From: Otatea glauca | Taxonomy: Eukaryota; Streptophyta; Magnoliopsida; Poales; Poaceae | Reading direction: 5' to 3' | NCBI GenBank assembly: GCA_036346275.1 | Contig: CM070717.1 | Span: forward strand, 10,537,178 to 10,601,177 | Length of the DNA: 64,000 nucleotides | Shown here: in pieces, positions 45,638 through 56,456 of the stretch | Numbering within the stretch: position 1 is the first letter of the stretch | Layout: each line of letters starts with the position of its first letter | The notes under the pieces: model-generated | Seen by the model: the letters and a program-made list of their open reading frames with translations, nothing else | Database searches by the model: none | Told to the model about the DNA's origin: nothing | Made by a program: the position numbers and the translations under genes

Positions 45638-48477
45638 TGTAACATCCCAAAATTTGAAGTTTTGGAATGTTTGAATTCAAAAATAATCAATTTGCATTCT
45701 CTTGAAATAACTCCAGCTTAATTTGAATTTCTAAATAATAAAAGGATTTAATTTGGCTAAACTATTCATCAAACTTAAGAATTTCAGTTCTTGTTGGGGT
45801 CCTTGTGCTCCAAGGAATTTTTCTGTATTTTGGGGATTTTTCTGAATTTATTTGATATTTATTTGAATTTATTTGATTTTATTTGAATTTTGGATTTTCT
45901 TAATTCGGAAAAGGTTTTATTTTCCAAAAGCTCTTGGGCGAATCTGTCCGCCCGTTCCCGATCTGCAGCGTCGGCCCAGCTCCGCCCGACCGCCGCATCG
46001 CCTCGGCCCATCGGCCGGCCCGCGCCGCTTGTCTCGGCGCCGTCTGCGCGACGCGTGGGCGGATGCGATGCGCCCACGTCGCCGCGCTGCAAACCCTAAC
46101 CGCCGCCGAATCGGAGTCCAGCCGCCGCACGCCTCGGCGTTCGTGCCGCGTCCTTTGCGCGTTCCCCGAGGCTTTAAAAGCCGAGCCGCACACCCCCCGA
46201 GGATTGCTGTCTCGCGCCGCTTCTTTTGCCCTCTTTCTCGCCGTCCGCAACGCCGCCGTTGCCCCGTGCGCTCTCGCCGGAGTTTGCCGCCGTGCGAGCC
46301 CTTCCGCCGCTTTGCCGTCGCCGCCGCGCCTCTCTCCGCCGCCGCCGCGGTGTCCTTGCCTTGCCGCGTCGTCACCTACCGCTCGCCTTGCCCGCGCCCG
46401 ATCCGTTGCCCTTTCGCGCGGGCGTGTCTTCTTCGAAGTCCGGTGAGCACCGCGCCGCTTCCTCGCCGTCGTTCTCCGTCGAGACCGTGGCCTTCCGATC
46501 GCTGCGTGCGCTCCGATCGCGCCACGTCTCCTCCGCCGCACTCGGCTCTGGGCCGTCCGATCTGGCCGGTCGCTAGATCGCGCGCAGCGTGGGTGCTTGC
46601 ATCGGCCGCTGCGTACCGAGCTCGCGTCGGGCCGACGTCGGCCGTGGCCGGGCGACGGTGAACCCACCAGCGCCGTGGACCGAGTTCACCGTGAACCGGT
46701 GACGTCGGCGTTGCGCAATAAATTCCTTTTTCAGTACAAAAATAAATCCAGAAAATTCGATTTTCGATTTTTGTATTTTCTCTGAATTTAATCTTTGGAG
46801 GCCCGCTCGCTCATACGAACTCCGATTGAGGCGATTCAAGTTTCTAAAATTTTCTAAAATCAAGATCTATCTTCCAGAGCCATTTATTTTCAGTTTTGAG
46901 CTTGTTTGAGTCTCTGTTTTGTATTTATTTGGTTTCATCGCTTTCTTTTCGGTGAGACGCTAATTCCGAGGAGCGAACGAAGACTTCGAAGACCAAGATT
47001 CAACACTAGATCAGCAAGGCAAGTCGTAATCCTTTGATCATATTGATCCTATGTTTGCAAAGTAATTTATTTCATACACTTGCATGCTATTTACGTATCA
47101 ATGTTTATTTAATGGGAGTAGATGTATGCCTAGTTGACATTATGCCACCTTGATTCGTTGTATGCCATGTATCCATTGTTAAACCTAGGTTGGGACATTA
47201 CTAGTTGGACATAATCATAATACCAACATTGGGTTATCGTAGCTATGCTTAGACATGCTTACATATACGTTGGGATTCATGTCACATGTTGAATAATGTT
47301 AATCTTGACTTAATGAGATATTGAATCGTGGCCGTTAGCCACTGTTGTAAAATTTGTTGTACCATGGCGGGGTTTGCCATTGGTCTTGGTTGAACGAATT
47401 GTTTTCCCTCGGGCAAGTGATCGTGCAGTAAAGGGGGTGCTTTCTAGCACGTTGGGATGTGGATGTCTTGCCTGAGACAACTTAAGGACTTAATCTTGTG
47501 CGCCATTGAACTGGGTCTAATCGTACTACCACATGTGCGGAATGGGACAGACCTAGCTGATTAATTTGTAATGTCTAGTCTTGAGTACTGCCAATGGTGG
47601 TGTGGGTTCCGGGATGGACGGGTAGATTCACATGGCGCAAGAGGGGGCCTTATGGGCGAAACCTTAGCGGGCAGTACCGAGCTTAGACTGTGCATTGGAA
47701 AGGCTTTGTCATGATATCTCTGCAACACACCCAAGGAAGTGTGTTAGTAACGTTTGCACAAAGAGATGTTCATGTCTTGTGGGTAAAGTTGTACAACCTC
47801 TGCAGAGTGTAAAACTATTCGGATAGCGCGTCATGATCATGGACAAAGCCCGGGAATTTCACACGGGGTATAGAGTGTTTCATAAAATGTGGAATGTGGA
47901 ATTGTTGGGATGTGAACGGGGAGTTCACTGTTGTTTTGTTGTCTATCATTGATCTATCAGTTATTTATTTATGTTTTCATAAATATGCTTTCAATCTATT
48001 TATTGTATTTCAATTCAAGTTATTGCTTTCTGCAAAAGAACTATATAGCCATCATTGTCAAGCCGTGCATAAATATATTGCATCATTTCCCTACGACTTC
48101 TTGAGTACCTTTGTACTCACGGCTTTATGCCCTTGTTGATCGATTCTTTGAAGGAGATAATGAATCTCATGAAGAGGAATTCTATGAAGACTACGTGGAT
48201 TAGGAAGGCGTTCCCCAGACGATTGCCTGTGGCATGTCGAATGGTTCAATTTATCTTTTCCGCTGCAATAGTATTTGTTTCTTAAGCCCTTAAGGCATAA
48301 TGGTGTAAACGTTGACCATAAGGTCGTTTGCTTTATTTAATAATAATTTGCTTCTTCTTAGTTAATTCGTTGTATGGAATGATATTACATCTGTGTTTCC
48401 ACTGTGTGCACTAGCGTGATCCTGGACTAGTGCAGTATACACAGAGGGTTTCGGATTTGTAAATCCGGGTCCCGACA
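45638..48477 (+). repeat. Gypsy 3' LTR
   Basis: Same start as the 5' LTR, ends GGTCCCGACA, then TSD GCCAA. The AT-rich parts are nearly identical to the 5' LTR; the GC-rich core (about 45945-46690) differs by many small indels. Confidence 0.95.
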
Positions 48478-48728
48478 GCCAAGGAGTATGACTTATATGC
48501 TCCAAACCGAGGGAATGCATATAGCAGTCTAGTATCAGTAAAGGGCTTTGGTGAAACTTGTTCGCACAAAATTGTCAATTCAAGGCATAGTCCATTGTTC
48601 AGTTGTCGATGAGTGTAACCTCTGTCCTAGGTGGATGTTCAACTTAACAGTCTCCATCGAAACACTGGTATGTCAAACAACAGTAGAACTGAGAGTATTT
48701 CACATATACCTTGGAATTTGGTGGGGAT
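48478..48728 (+). other. Copia-C 3' untranslated region, right of the Gypsy
   Basis: Continues the Copia-C end after the second GCCAA and closes with TTTGGTGGGGAT before the 3' LTR. Confidence 0.75.
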
Positions 48729-49678
48729 TGTTAGTTTTGGCCCAATAAATCCCAAGGCCTATATGCAATACTAGGAGTTATGAGGACATTAGTCCCACGT
48801 GGGTAATTGAGAGAAGGTTTAACCAACTCAAATAGTTTGGACTGTTGTCCATCTGTTGTGAGGTTGGAAAAAGGAAAAGGCGGTGCCACACGCGCGCGCC
48901 GAGCCGAGCCGAGCCGTGTGCGAGTCGAGACGAGACGAGACGAGACGAGACGTGCACGTGCGCGGCGCAGGCCAGTTCGGACGTGTTGTGCTGGGCGGGA
49001 GCGGTTTGTTTTTGCCGTTTCAGTAATCAATGTGACCAGTAACTACCGTCAGTTACTAGTAACGGACATGGTCGGTTTATGACCAGTAATCGCTGTTAGT
49101 TACCAGTAACGGACGTGGTTGATGGCTGGCTCATAATCAACGTCGGTTACTTGTAACGGTTGATGGCCTCCTCTCCTGGTGCCTATAAAAGGTCTCTCCT
49201 TTGTAAACTACAGAGATAACACCTCCTCCTCATCTAGAATCTGCTGTTGCGCTGCTGCCAAGGTTTTTCCCGGCTCTGTCTCGCTACGCGCACAGGAACC
49301 AGAGTGAGCAGGCTTCCGAAATCGTCGTTCTCTTGCGTTCCTACTGCGGGATAGAGAGCGAATACGATTTTCGGGGAACGCGAAGACAGCGTGACTGCTC
49401 CTTGTGTTCGATTACATCATCGGAATCGGCACTGCAACAACCGTCTACACTGCTTCAAGTTCGATCGACTACTACGACAAACTGCGATCATGTCGACTGA
49501 TCTGCAGAATAGCGCCTCTGGTGCCACCGGCACTGGCCTCGCTCAAGGGTATAATCTGCAGGCTCTTCTGTCGAGTTATACACTTGTTGTTTACTATGTA
49601 ATCACCATGCTAGATGTCATGTTATATAATGTTTTTATGTGGATTAAATTAAACCGAAAAATGCCTAGTTTCTCAACA
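48729..49678 (+). repeat. Copia-C 3' LTR
   Basis: 950 bp. It contains GAGCC and GAGAC tandem units (about 48900-48952) that are mostly absent from the 5' copy, TATAAAAG near 49191, and an ATG at 49491 (MSTDLQNSASGATGTG) whose counterpart in the 5' LTR reads ATA. Confidence 0.9.
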
Positions 49679-50335
49679 AGAACAATTCATCCAAAGAGGC
49701 TTCGATATATAGACCGGTTTGGACGCATATTTTGAATGTTCATTAGGAGTATGTTTCTTACATTTTGAATGTCCATTAGTGGTATGCTTTGATATACAGA
49801 TAGCTTTGGAGCACCTTAGTTATATATTTCTTTTATTTTGAATGTTTATAATTATTTACAATTTTACTATTGTGTCATTAATTTTTCAAATTTTGATATG
49901 CATATCGATTTAGACACATATTCATGTGTTTTTAAGATGTCTTTCCATTAGCAATGTATCTTCATTGTATTTTGCTTTCTTCCTCTTTTATTCATTTATG
50001 AATTTTAATTACACAAGACTATATTTGTTAGTTTGTCTCAATTTAGCTTAGCCCTTTCATCCGACCCTTTATTGTCATCCCGCTTTACCACTGGGTAGAT
50101 GTAGTATGCATGCATTAGGGGTCATGTAATCCCATGTGGTACGGGGTGCGTGATCTTCTCGACGTATGATAACTAGTGCAACCTGACGATGGCGCCAACT
50201 ACTATCTTGACACCATGAAAATAACTTACCTAATTGTACTCTCACGGTGGTAAGATGGATTTGTGTAACCTGACGAACCGATGGCACCAACCATTGTTAA
50301 AACATCAACCTGCAACAAAAGAATTCACCCAACCA
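49679..50335. other. Inter-element DNA, nothing recognised
   Basis: AT-rich DNA followed by a mixed part (50070-50300) with two related phrases (GCAACCTGACGATGGCGCC and GTAACCTGACGAACCGATGG). No domain-bearing frame. Confidence 0.4.
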
Positions 50336-50640
50336 TACTGAAGGACCGAAACGGACTACTAGAGGGGGGGTGAATAGGAGCTAAATAAAATTTCCCTCTC
50401 AAAAATTTCTTCAAGAACACTAGTTATATGGAGCAAACACTATTCAAGAACACCAAAACCATAATGAATGGAACATAAATTTCAGCAACTCGGATAAGCA
50501 GAAATATCAAACTTAGCCGTTGAGAAATGTGAATAACTTTAGATCTTCTCATCCAAAATTGATGAAATTTGAATCATAGCAAGATAAGGTCCTCAGGGTC
50601 GTGTTTCAATTATTCTATCTCCACCTCGAGTTTTTGTTTA
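50336..50640 (-). mobile_element. Fragment of a SIRE-like Copia LTR, 3' end, reversed
   Basis: GACTACTAGAGGGGGGGTGA then ATAGG corresponds, reversed, to the TTCGCCCCCCTCTAGTC phrase that ends the SIRE-like LTRs at 52904 and 58167. The similarity is limited to the end region, and the left border is at about ACTGAAGG. Confidence 0.45.
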
Positions 50641-51094
50641 ACATCTAACAGTTTTTCCATGTCGTCTACCATGTTTGTAGGCTCTATTTTATATATATGT
50701 GCAATTTGCAGTCACTGAGACATAATCAAAAGGATAAAGTAATTCATAATTATTATATCGATTTTCTACTATTAACAGAAGGTAACCATCTAGTTCAAGG
50801 CCAATTATGACATGCGAAGATGCTAACTGCCAATACATGATATTAGCCAGCAAGTTGCTCAAGTCAATTAAGGATACCGAAACATGATACTTGACAAATA
50901 TAAATAAAGTGTTGTCAGATGTCGGTCTGCCTTAATTAAAAGACCTCGTCGCTACTAGGGATAAGATCATAGACTAATTTGCGATAACCTTACCACATTT
51001 GTTTGTAATTATCAATTCTCAATACTTTTAGAGTTAACAGAAACCTAAACAATTGATTATCTTGGAACAATATGTATATATGAATTAGGGAAAC
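50641..51094. other. Inter-element DNA, nothing recognised
   Basis: AT-rich, no coding signal. It ends directly at the first base of the SIRE-like LTR (51095). Confidence 0.4.
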
Positions 51095-51822
51095 TGAAAG
51101 TTCAAGCTCCATTAGTTTGGTTTTGGTGTTAATACAAATGTAATATTGAGACTAACTCTTTTGAAAATCATAATATTGATTAGTCTCAATTGTTAATTAA
51201 TGACACATCTTTTTATGAGACTAACTCTTTTGTTGAGATTTATTCTTATTAGTCTCAAATTTGGATGAAAAATGAAAAACCCAAGGTATGCACTCGTATT
51301 CACTCTATTATCTTAATGCATACTTAGGATTGAAGTAAAAGGATGAACTCTTCTATTGATTATACATTTAAGATGTGCATTATGTTTCAAATTTCATACA
51401 TGACATGAATGCATACATCTAGGGGGAGTTCATAATTTAACTTAATGTTTTATAAGAATGATTATGTACATATTGATTCTAAAGTTTAATTATTTATATG
51501 CACATATTCAATGGAGTTTATTATATAGTTGATGGACTAAAATGTATTGATCCCTTTCCACCACATCATATAATATTTGGATCATTACTTTCCATCAAAT
51601 TGAGTATATGAAACTTGTGTAGTTATATATACTCATATCAATTTAAATGAAATTTAAATTGAGTTCGGTTGTCCTTCAATCAATCAAAGAACGCTTCCTC
51701 ATGTGTTGATAGTATTCTTTGTTGATTAAGGACAAACGAAAATTTCTTAAGTATAATGAAGCATCAGTTGCATCAAAGTACTCAAGACACAATTAATCAT
51801 TTAAATTGATTTTGGTTGTGCT
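51095..51822 (+). repeat. SIRE-like 5' LTR, start piece (forward)
   Basis: TGAAAGTTCAAGCTCC start, colinear with 63002 onward, with one deletion of about 115 bp near 51450. It is broken at GGTTGTGCT where the Gypsy LTR fragment begins. Confidence 0.88.
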
Positions 51823-51823
51823 A

Positions 51824-52903
51824 TGTAACATCCTAAAAATTTCAATTTGATTTGTTTTATTTATTTTATTCAATTTGGAATTTATTTGGAATGTTACAGA
51901 TTTTATTAAAACTCTTTTTGTAACTCTCAGTTTTACAAAATGAATTTCAGCAGAAAATTTTAAAACTGAAAAAATTTGAAAATAAATTTATTGGCTTACG
52001 AATATTCTAAAGTATTTTTGAGAATTTTTCCATAATTTTTAAAACCTTTTTACTATTTTCCCAAACCTATTTAATTTTCAACATTTAAAAATTAATTATT
52101 GTGCTATAAATAGTAATTTTATATTATTTAAAAATATTTATTCATGCTTTTATTTTTGAAATCGGTATCTCTTCAAATTACCATATTTAATAAAATTTAT
52201 TTGCTAATTTTCAGATTTGATATGAATTATCAGTGGAAAATTAACTGTTTCGGAATTAATAATTTCGGTACTGTTCATTATGACCCGATCCGCTTCTCCT
52301 TCCGCGTCAGCTACAGTGCACATGTGCGTTACAGTAACCGAAGGGACCCGACCCGCATTTAATTCCCACCCATTTCACTCATTTACTCCTGCGAGCCCGT
52401 TACTATTCTGGTCATAAATTTGGTGAGCGTTTTCCAACGATCCACTGGTCCGATCACTCTATGAATTGAACCCCAGCTTGCTCTCCTCATTCCTCACATT
52501 GTCAGCTTTGAGTTAGTCCAATCCATCCACCGGATCTCTCTGCGCAAGCCATTATTTTTAAACTCCGGCGAACTTTCAGCAAGCTCTCTCGGCCACTCCT
52601 GATCTCCATTCAGCCTCAAATTTTTACTGGAGCTTCCTCTAATTGTCATATATATCTGGTAAAATCAGATTTTGAAAATTCTCACCAGAGCTCTGTCGGC
52701 AATCATTCTTCTCCAAGTGCGACGAGAGGTCAATTTTTGGATTCAAAAGGTCCGATCTCCTTCATCTTAAGTCCAATTGACCTCATTTTTCTTCCTAAAT
52801 TCATATAAAATTATAATCTATCTATTTGTATTGGTTTTGTATTTTATTTGAATTTGGATGCTTTTCGCGCATAGTTTCTAGAGAGGCGAAAGGAGTTGCT
52901 ACC
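51824..52903 (+). mobile_element. Gypsy LTR fragment, start only
   Basis: Begins TGTAACATCCTAAAAATTTC, similar in style to the Tekay-like LTR at 37678 but a different family by sequence. It runs about 1.08 kb with a C-rich part at 52290-52620 and is cut at 52903 by the inverted SIRE-like LTR. No matching remainder is found beyond that copy, so the arrangement involved deletion. Confidence 0.6.
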
Positions 52904-53490
52904 TGTAAGGTCGAGGATGCCGACTAGAGGGGGATGAATAGGTGGCTTTTAAAATTATCTCGCTAAATTATGCAAAGCAATTCACCTCTAATTTACCTAA
53001 TCCAAAACCTTAACAATTATTAATGCGAAAGCGATAAACTAAGGTTTTGACAATTAAAGCCTAAATCAACTAGGCTCACTATGTGCACTAACTAATTATG
53101 TCTCTAACAAATATAGCAATCCTAAAGATAAGCAATCAACCAATTTAATTCTATAAATATAAATTGCTTGAATATAAATAAGGAATAGAATGCAAGTACA
53201 AGAGACACGATACTTTTTACCGTGGTGTTCGGAGACTTGCCGGTCTCCCCTAGTCCACGTTGAGGTTAGCCCAAACGAATTGGACCGGCTCCACGAATTG
53301 AGCACTCACCTCGAATCAACTAGTGGTAGCTCCTTTTCCCTCTCGGGTAGGCGAGCTCCAACCTTCACAAACTTTGCCAGGGCTTCTCACAACCTCCATT
53401 GAGAGCTCCCGCACACGACGCCACTACGCCGTCTAGGTGTCAGCAAACATCAAGAGTAACAAGCTAAGCCCTTCCGCTTGAACTTCACCT

Positions 53491-55771
53491 AGTGTAACAC
53501 ATGCACTCCGGTGACCTCCTACGTGCAACACATGCACTAGGATCCTCCTCAAGTGCAACACATGCACAAGAGGCTCTCAATCCTCTCCTAATTGCAACAC
53601 ATGCAATTAGAGGCTCACACTAGCTCAAGAAGCAAATAGAAGAGGGCAACACATGCACACAACTCCTACAAACACCCAAATGCTCTAGCACACAGCCAAC
53701 CACCTGCCCTTGCCCCCCAAGGCCTCCTTTTATAGCCTCCAAGCCAAAACTAGCCGTTGGGGCGAATTGGGCAAAGTGCCCAGCAAATCCGGTGCTCTGC
53801 TTGGCTGGGACCAGTAGCACGCGGCCTCGCTAACGGCTACAAAACTAGCCGTTGCAGGAAAACCGGTAGCACCGGTTAACTGAGAGAGCGGTAGCACCGG
53901 CCTCCACCCCAGTAGCACCGGACTCAAGCCGACCGCAAAAACATTCCTCTCTGGAATTTTTACACCGGGGGTTCATCCGGTGTACCGCTCATCCGGTAGC
54001 ACCGGGCTACCATGGCCGGTAGCACCGGCCTGCCAGAACCCCCAAAACACCGTCTCTGGAATTTCTACACCGGGGGTTCATCCGGTGCTACCGCTCATCC
54101 GGTAGCACCGGGCTACCATGGCCGGCAGCACCGCCCTGCCAGAACCCCCAAAACACCATCTGTGGAATTTCCACACCGGCCAGAGGGGCGGTAGCACCGG
54201 ATCTTCGGTGCTACCGGGCTACCATGGGCAGTAGCACCGGACCGACCGACAGTATATGCTCCCATAAGTGGTACTACCGGCCAGGCGGTGCTACCGACCC
54301 TACATGGGCGGTACAACCGGCCTCACGGAGAAAACTTGGTTTTTCACAAAAACTTTTCTCCAAACTATTAAAGATTTATTCTTTGAGCTATGTGAGGATC
54401 AACACATGATCACAACACTATGCAAGACACATTTGCACATGTTAGTCACATACTCCAAAGAATCTTATTAAGCACAACTTATTTGCAAAACACATTTGCA
54501 GATAAACCAAGAACTTATGAGATCAATCCTCTTAGACATGTGATGATCAACACATGATCAAGTCAATTTGCAAAGCACATTTGCAAACCCTATTCACATG
54601 CTCTAGGATCAAAACTCATAATCTCAAGTTCATTTGCAAAACACATTTGCAAATAACACTCCAACTTATTTGCAAAACACATTCGCAAGTAAACCATGAA
54701 CTTATAAGATTAATCCTCTTAGCCGTGTTAGGATCAACACATGATCCCGACACTTTGCAAAACACATTTACAAATGCCAACACATGCTCTAGGATCGAAC
54801 CTCATAATTTCCATCTTATTTGCAAAACACATTTGCAAATAACAAATCAATATTTTGCAAAAACACATTTTGCAAACACAAATCATAAACCAAGCTTAGC
54901 TTTGTGATGATCAACACATGATCCAATCACAAGCTAAAACACCAAAGCATGAGCTCTCTATTTGCAACACATGCAAATCTCTAGCTCCATACAAACAACC
55001 AATCAAACTCAAGTGCATGAGCTCTCTATTTGCAACACATGCAAATCTCTAGCTCTATGCAACCACTTTAAACCAAATCAAATAAGATTCAATTAAGATG
55101 CAAACATGAGCACCCTTATTTGCAACACATGCAAATACTTTGCTCATGCAAAATCCAATGCACGAGCTTCACCCATTTGCAACACATGCCAAATGGTTAG
55201 CTTCATGCAAACACCAAACAAGAGAGTGAGCTAGAGTGAACCGGATTGAGTTCATCAACACATGATGAAGCTCAAGCTAAAAGACTCAACCCCTCTTAAT
55301 AGTACGGCGATCTAAACTAGACTCTTTAGCCTATCTAGTTATATCTTTGCCGCACGCGATCCACTTGGAGTTTTTATGATGTCCAATCATCTTTTCTCCG
55401 GGATCAAATCTTCTTCTTCTTGTTCACCAACACATGATGAACCTTCTCTAGCCCTACTCTTCACTTCGGGATCACTTCTTGAAGCTCATCAACACATGAT
55501 GACTTCTTCTTCTTCTTCCCGATTCTTTATCATCTTGGACTCAACCTACTTCACAACTCATGGAAGATGTTAGTCCAACAACACGGTTGTCTCAATCATC
55601 ACCGCACTCCATTAACACATAATGGATGCCTCCAAGATTGATTGAGCACAACCCAAATCAATTTGAAAGATTAATTGTGTCTTGAGTACTTTGATGCAAC
55701 TAATGCTTCATTATACTCAAGAATTTTTTGCTTGTCTTTAATCAACAAAGAGACACCATCAACACATGATG
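53491..55771. repeat. Array of short foldbacks with a constant ACACA loop
   Basis: About 24 hairpins have stems that differ from one another but nearly always the five-base loop ACACA. Perfect examples are GGATCA-ACACA-TGATCC (54731-54747), CCATTA-ACACA-TAATGG (55609-55625), TTCATCA-ACACA-TGATGAA (55251-55269) and TGATCA-ACACA-TGATCA (54544-54560). Others are at 53588-53610 (9-bp stem), 54632-54654 (9), 54816-54842 (11), 54896-54937 (about 18, imperfect), 54960-54978, 55028-55046, 55118-55136, 55173-55196, 55422-55442, 55481-55506 and 55757-55771. In LTR sense the loop is TGTGT. Function unknown. Confidence 0.9.
53860..54320. repeat. Cluster of GGTAGCACCGG words and palindromes
   Basis: Some fifteen copies of GGTAGCACCGG or its complement CCGGTGCTACC, several fused to palindromes such as GGTAGCACCGGGCTACC. 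A partial tandem unit of about 110 bp (containing ACACCGGGGGTTCATCCGG) is present at about 53960 and 54067. The block is GC-rich inside an otherwise AT-rich LTR and separates two groups of ACACA hairpins. Confidence 0.85.
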
Positions 55772-56456
55772 AAATGTTCTTTGATTTGATTAAGAGACAA
55801 CCGAACTCAATTTAAATTACATTTAAATTGACATGAGTATATATAACTACACAGGTTTCATATACTCAATATGATGGTTAGTGATGATCCAATATGTTTG
55901 AATGATGGAAAGTGATCAATACATTTGAGACCATCATCTATAGAATAAACTCCATTTGATATGTGCATCTAGATAGTTAAGCATGGAACTAGTATGCACA
56001 TAGTCAATCTTAGATAGCTTTTGAGTTTATCTTATATTTGCATGAGTATACTCAACTACACAAGTTATATATACTAAAAAAATTGTTTCAAGGTCTTGAT
56101 TTTATATATTATATGACAAGAGGACATGAATCTATACAATTGAAACATCAAGTTAAATTATCAACTCCCCCTAGATGTGTGCATTCATGTATGTTTGAAT
56201 TAGTAACATAATGCACATATTTGGACTAAAGCAATGGAAGAGTTCATACTTTAACTTGAATCCTAAGTATGCATTAAGACAATAGAGTGAATACAAGTGC
56301 ATACCTTAGGTTTTCCATTTTCCATCCAAATATGAGACTAATAAGAATAAGGCTCAATTAAACATGTTAGTCTCATAATGATTAGATTTGTTATTAAACA
56401 ATGATTAAACATTAATATTAAACCAATCACCAAAACTAATGGAGCTTGAACTTACA

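Larger units (their letters stand above)
37678..48477 (+). mobile_element. Gypsy element (Tekay/Del-like), complete, nested in Copia-C
   Basis: 10.8 kb with two LTRs of exactly 2840 bp by my count (37678-40517, 45638-48477) and a perfect TSD GCCAA (37673-37677 and 48478-48482). The order gag, protease, RT, RNase H, integrase makes it Gypsy. Long LTRs starting TGTAACATCCC and the C-terminal FHVSQLKKCL part suggest the Tekay/Del chromovirus lineage. The primer site TGGTATCGAGCC (initiator Met tRNA type, lacking one A) is at 40522. The polypurine tract TTAAGGGGGGGGAGG ends before 45638. Many frameshifts break the polyprotein. Confidence 0.95.
30180..49678 (+). mobile_element. Copia-C, LTR retrotransposon broken by a hAT-like insert and a Gypsy
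   Basis: LTRs at 30180-31060 and 48729-49678 both run from TGTTAGTTTTGGCCC to AGTTTCTCAACA. Flanks are AAAAC (30175-30179) and AGAAC (49679-49683), a TSD with one mismatch. Internal order is gag, protease, integrase, RT, RNase H. The polypurine tract TTTGGTGGGGAT precedes the 3' LTR. No primer-binding site is visible after the 5' LTR. The RT is partly duplicated around a hAT-like insert (34251-36058), and a 10.8-kb Gypsy lies in the 3' untranslated region. Frameshifts and a changed integrase residue show it is dead. Confidence 0.92.
52904..56456 (-). repeat. SIRE-like LTR, complete, reversed (3553 bp)
   Basis: Reversed copy: starts TGTAAGGTCGAGGATGCC, the complement of the LTR end, and finishes GGAGCTTGAACTTACA, the complement of the LTR start. 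It is then followed by the complement of the polypurine tract (ATCTCCCCC). It carries the ACACA-loop hairpin array (53491-55771) and a palindromic GGTAGCACCGG cluster (53860-54320). Confidence 0.88.

Noticed and set aside
45859..46863. Open frames of up to about 260 codons in the Gypsy 3' LTR
   Set aside because: They are not shared in frame with the 5' LTR copy and have no recognisable domain.
53480..55780. CRISPR-like array
   Set aside because: Repeats are short, vary in the stems and are irregularly spaced, and the setting is a plant retrotransposon LTR; no cas genes and no constant direct repeat.
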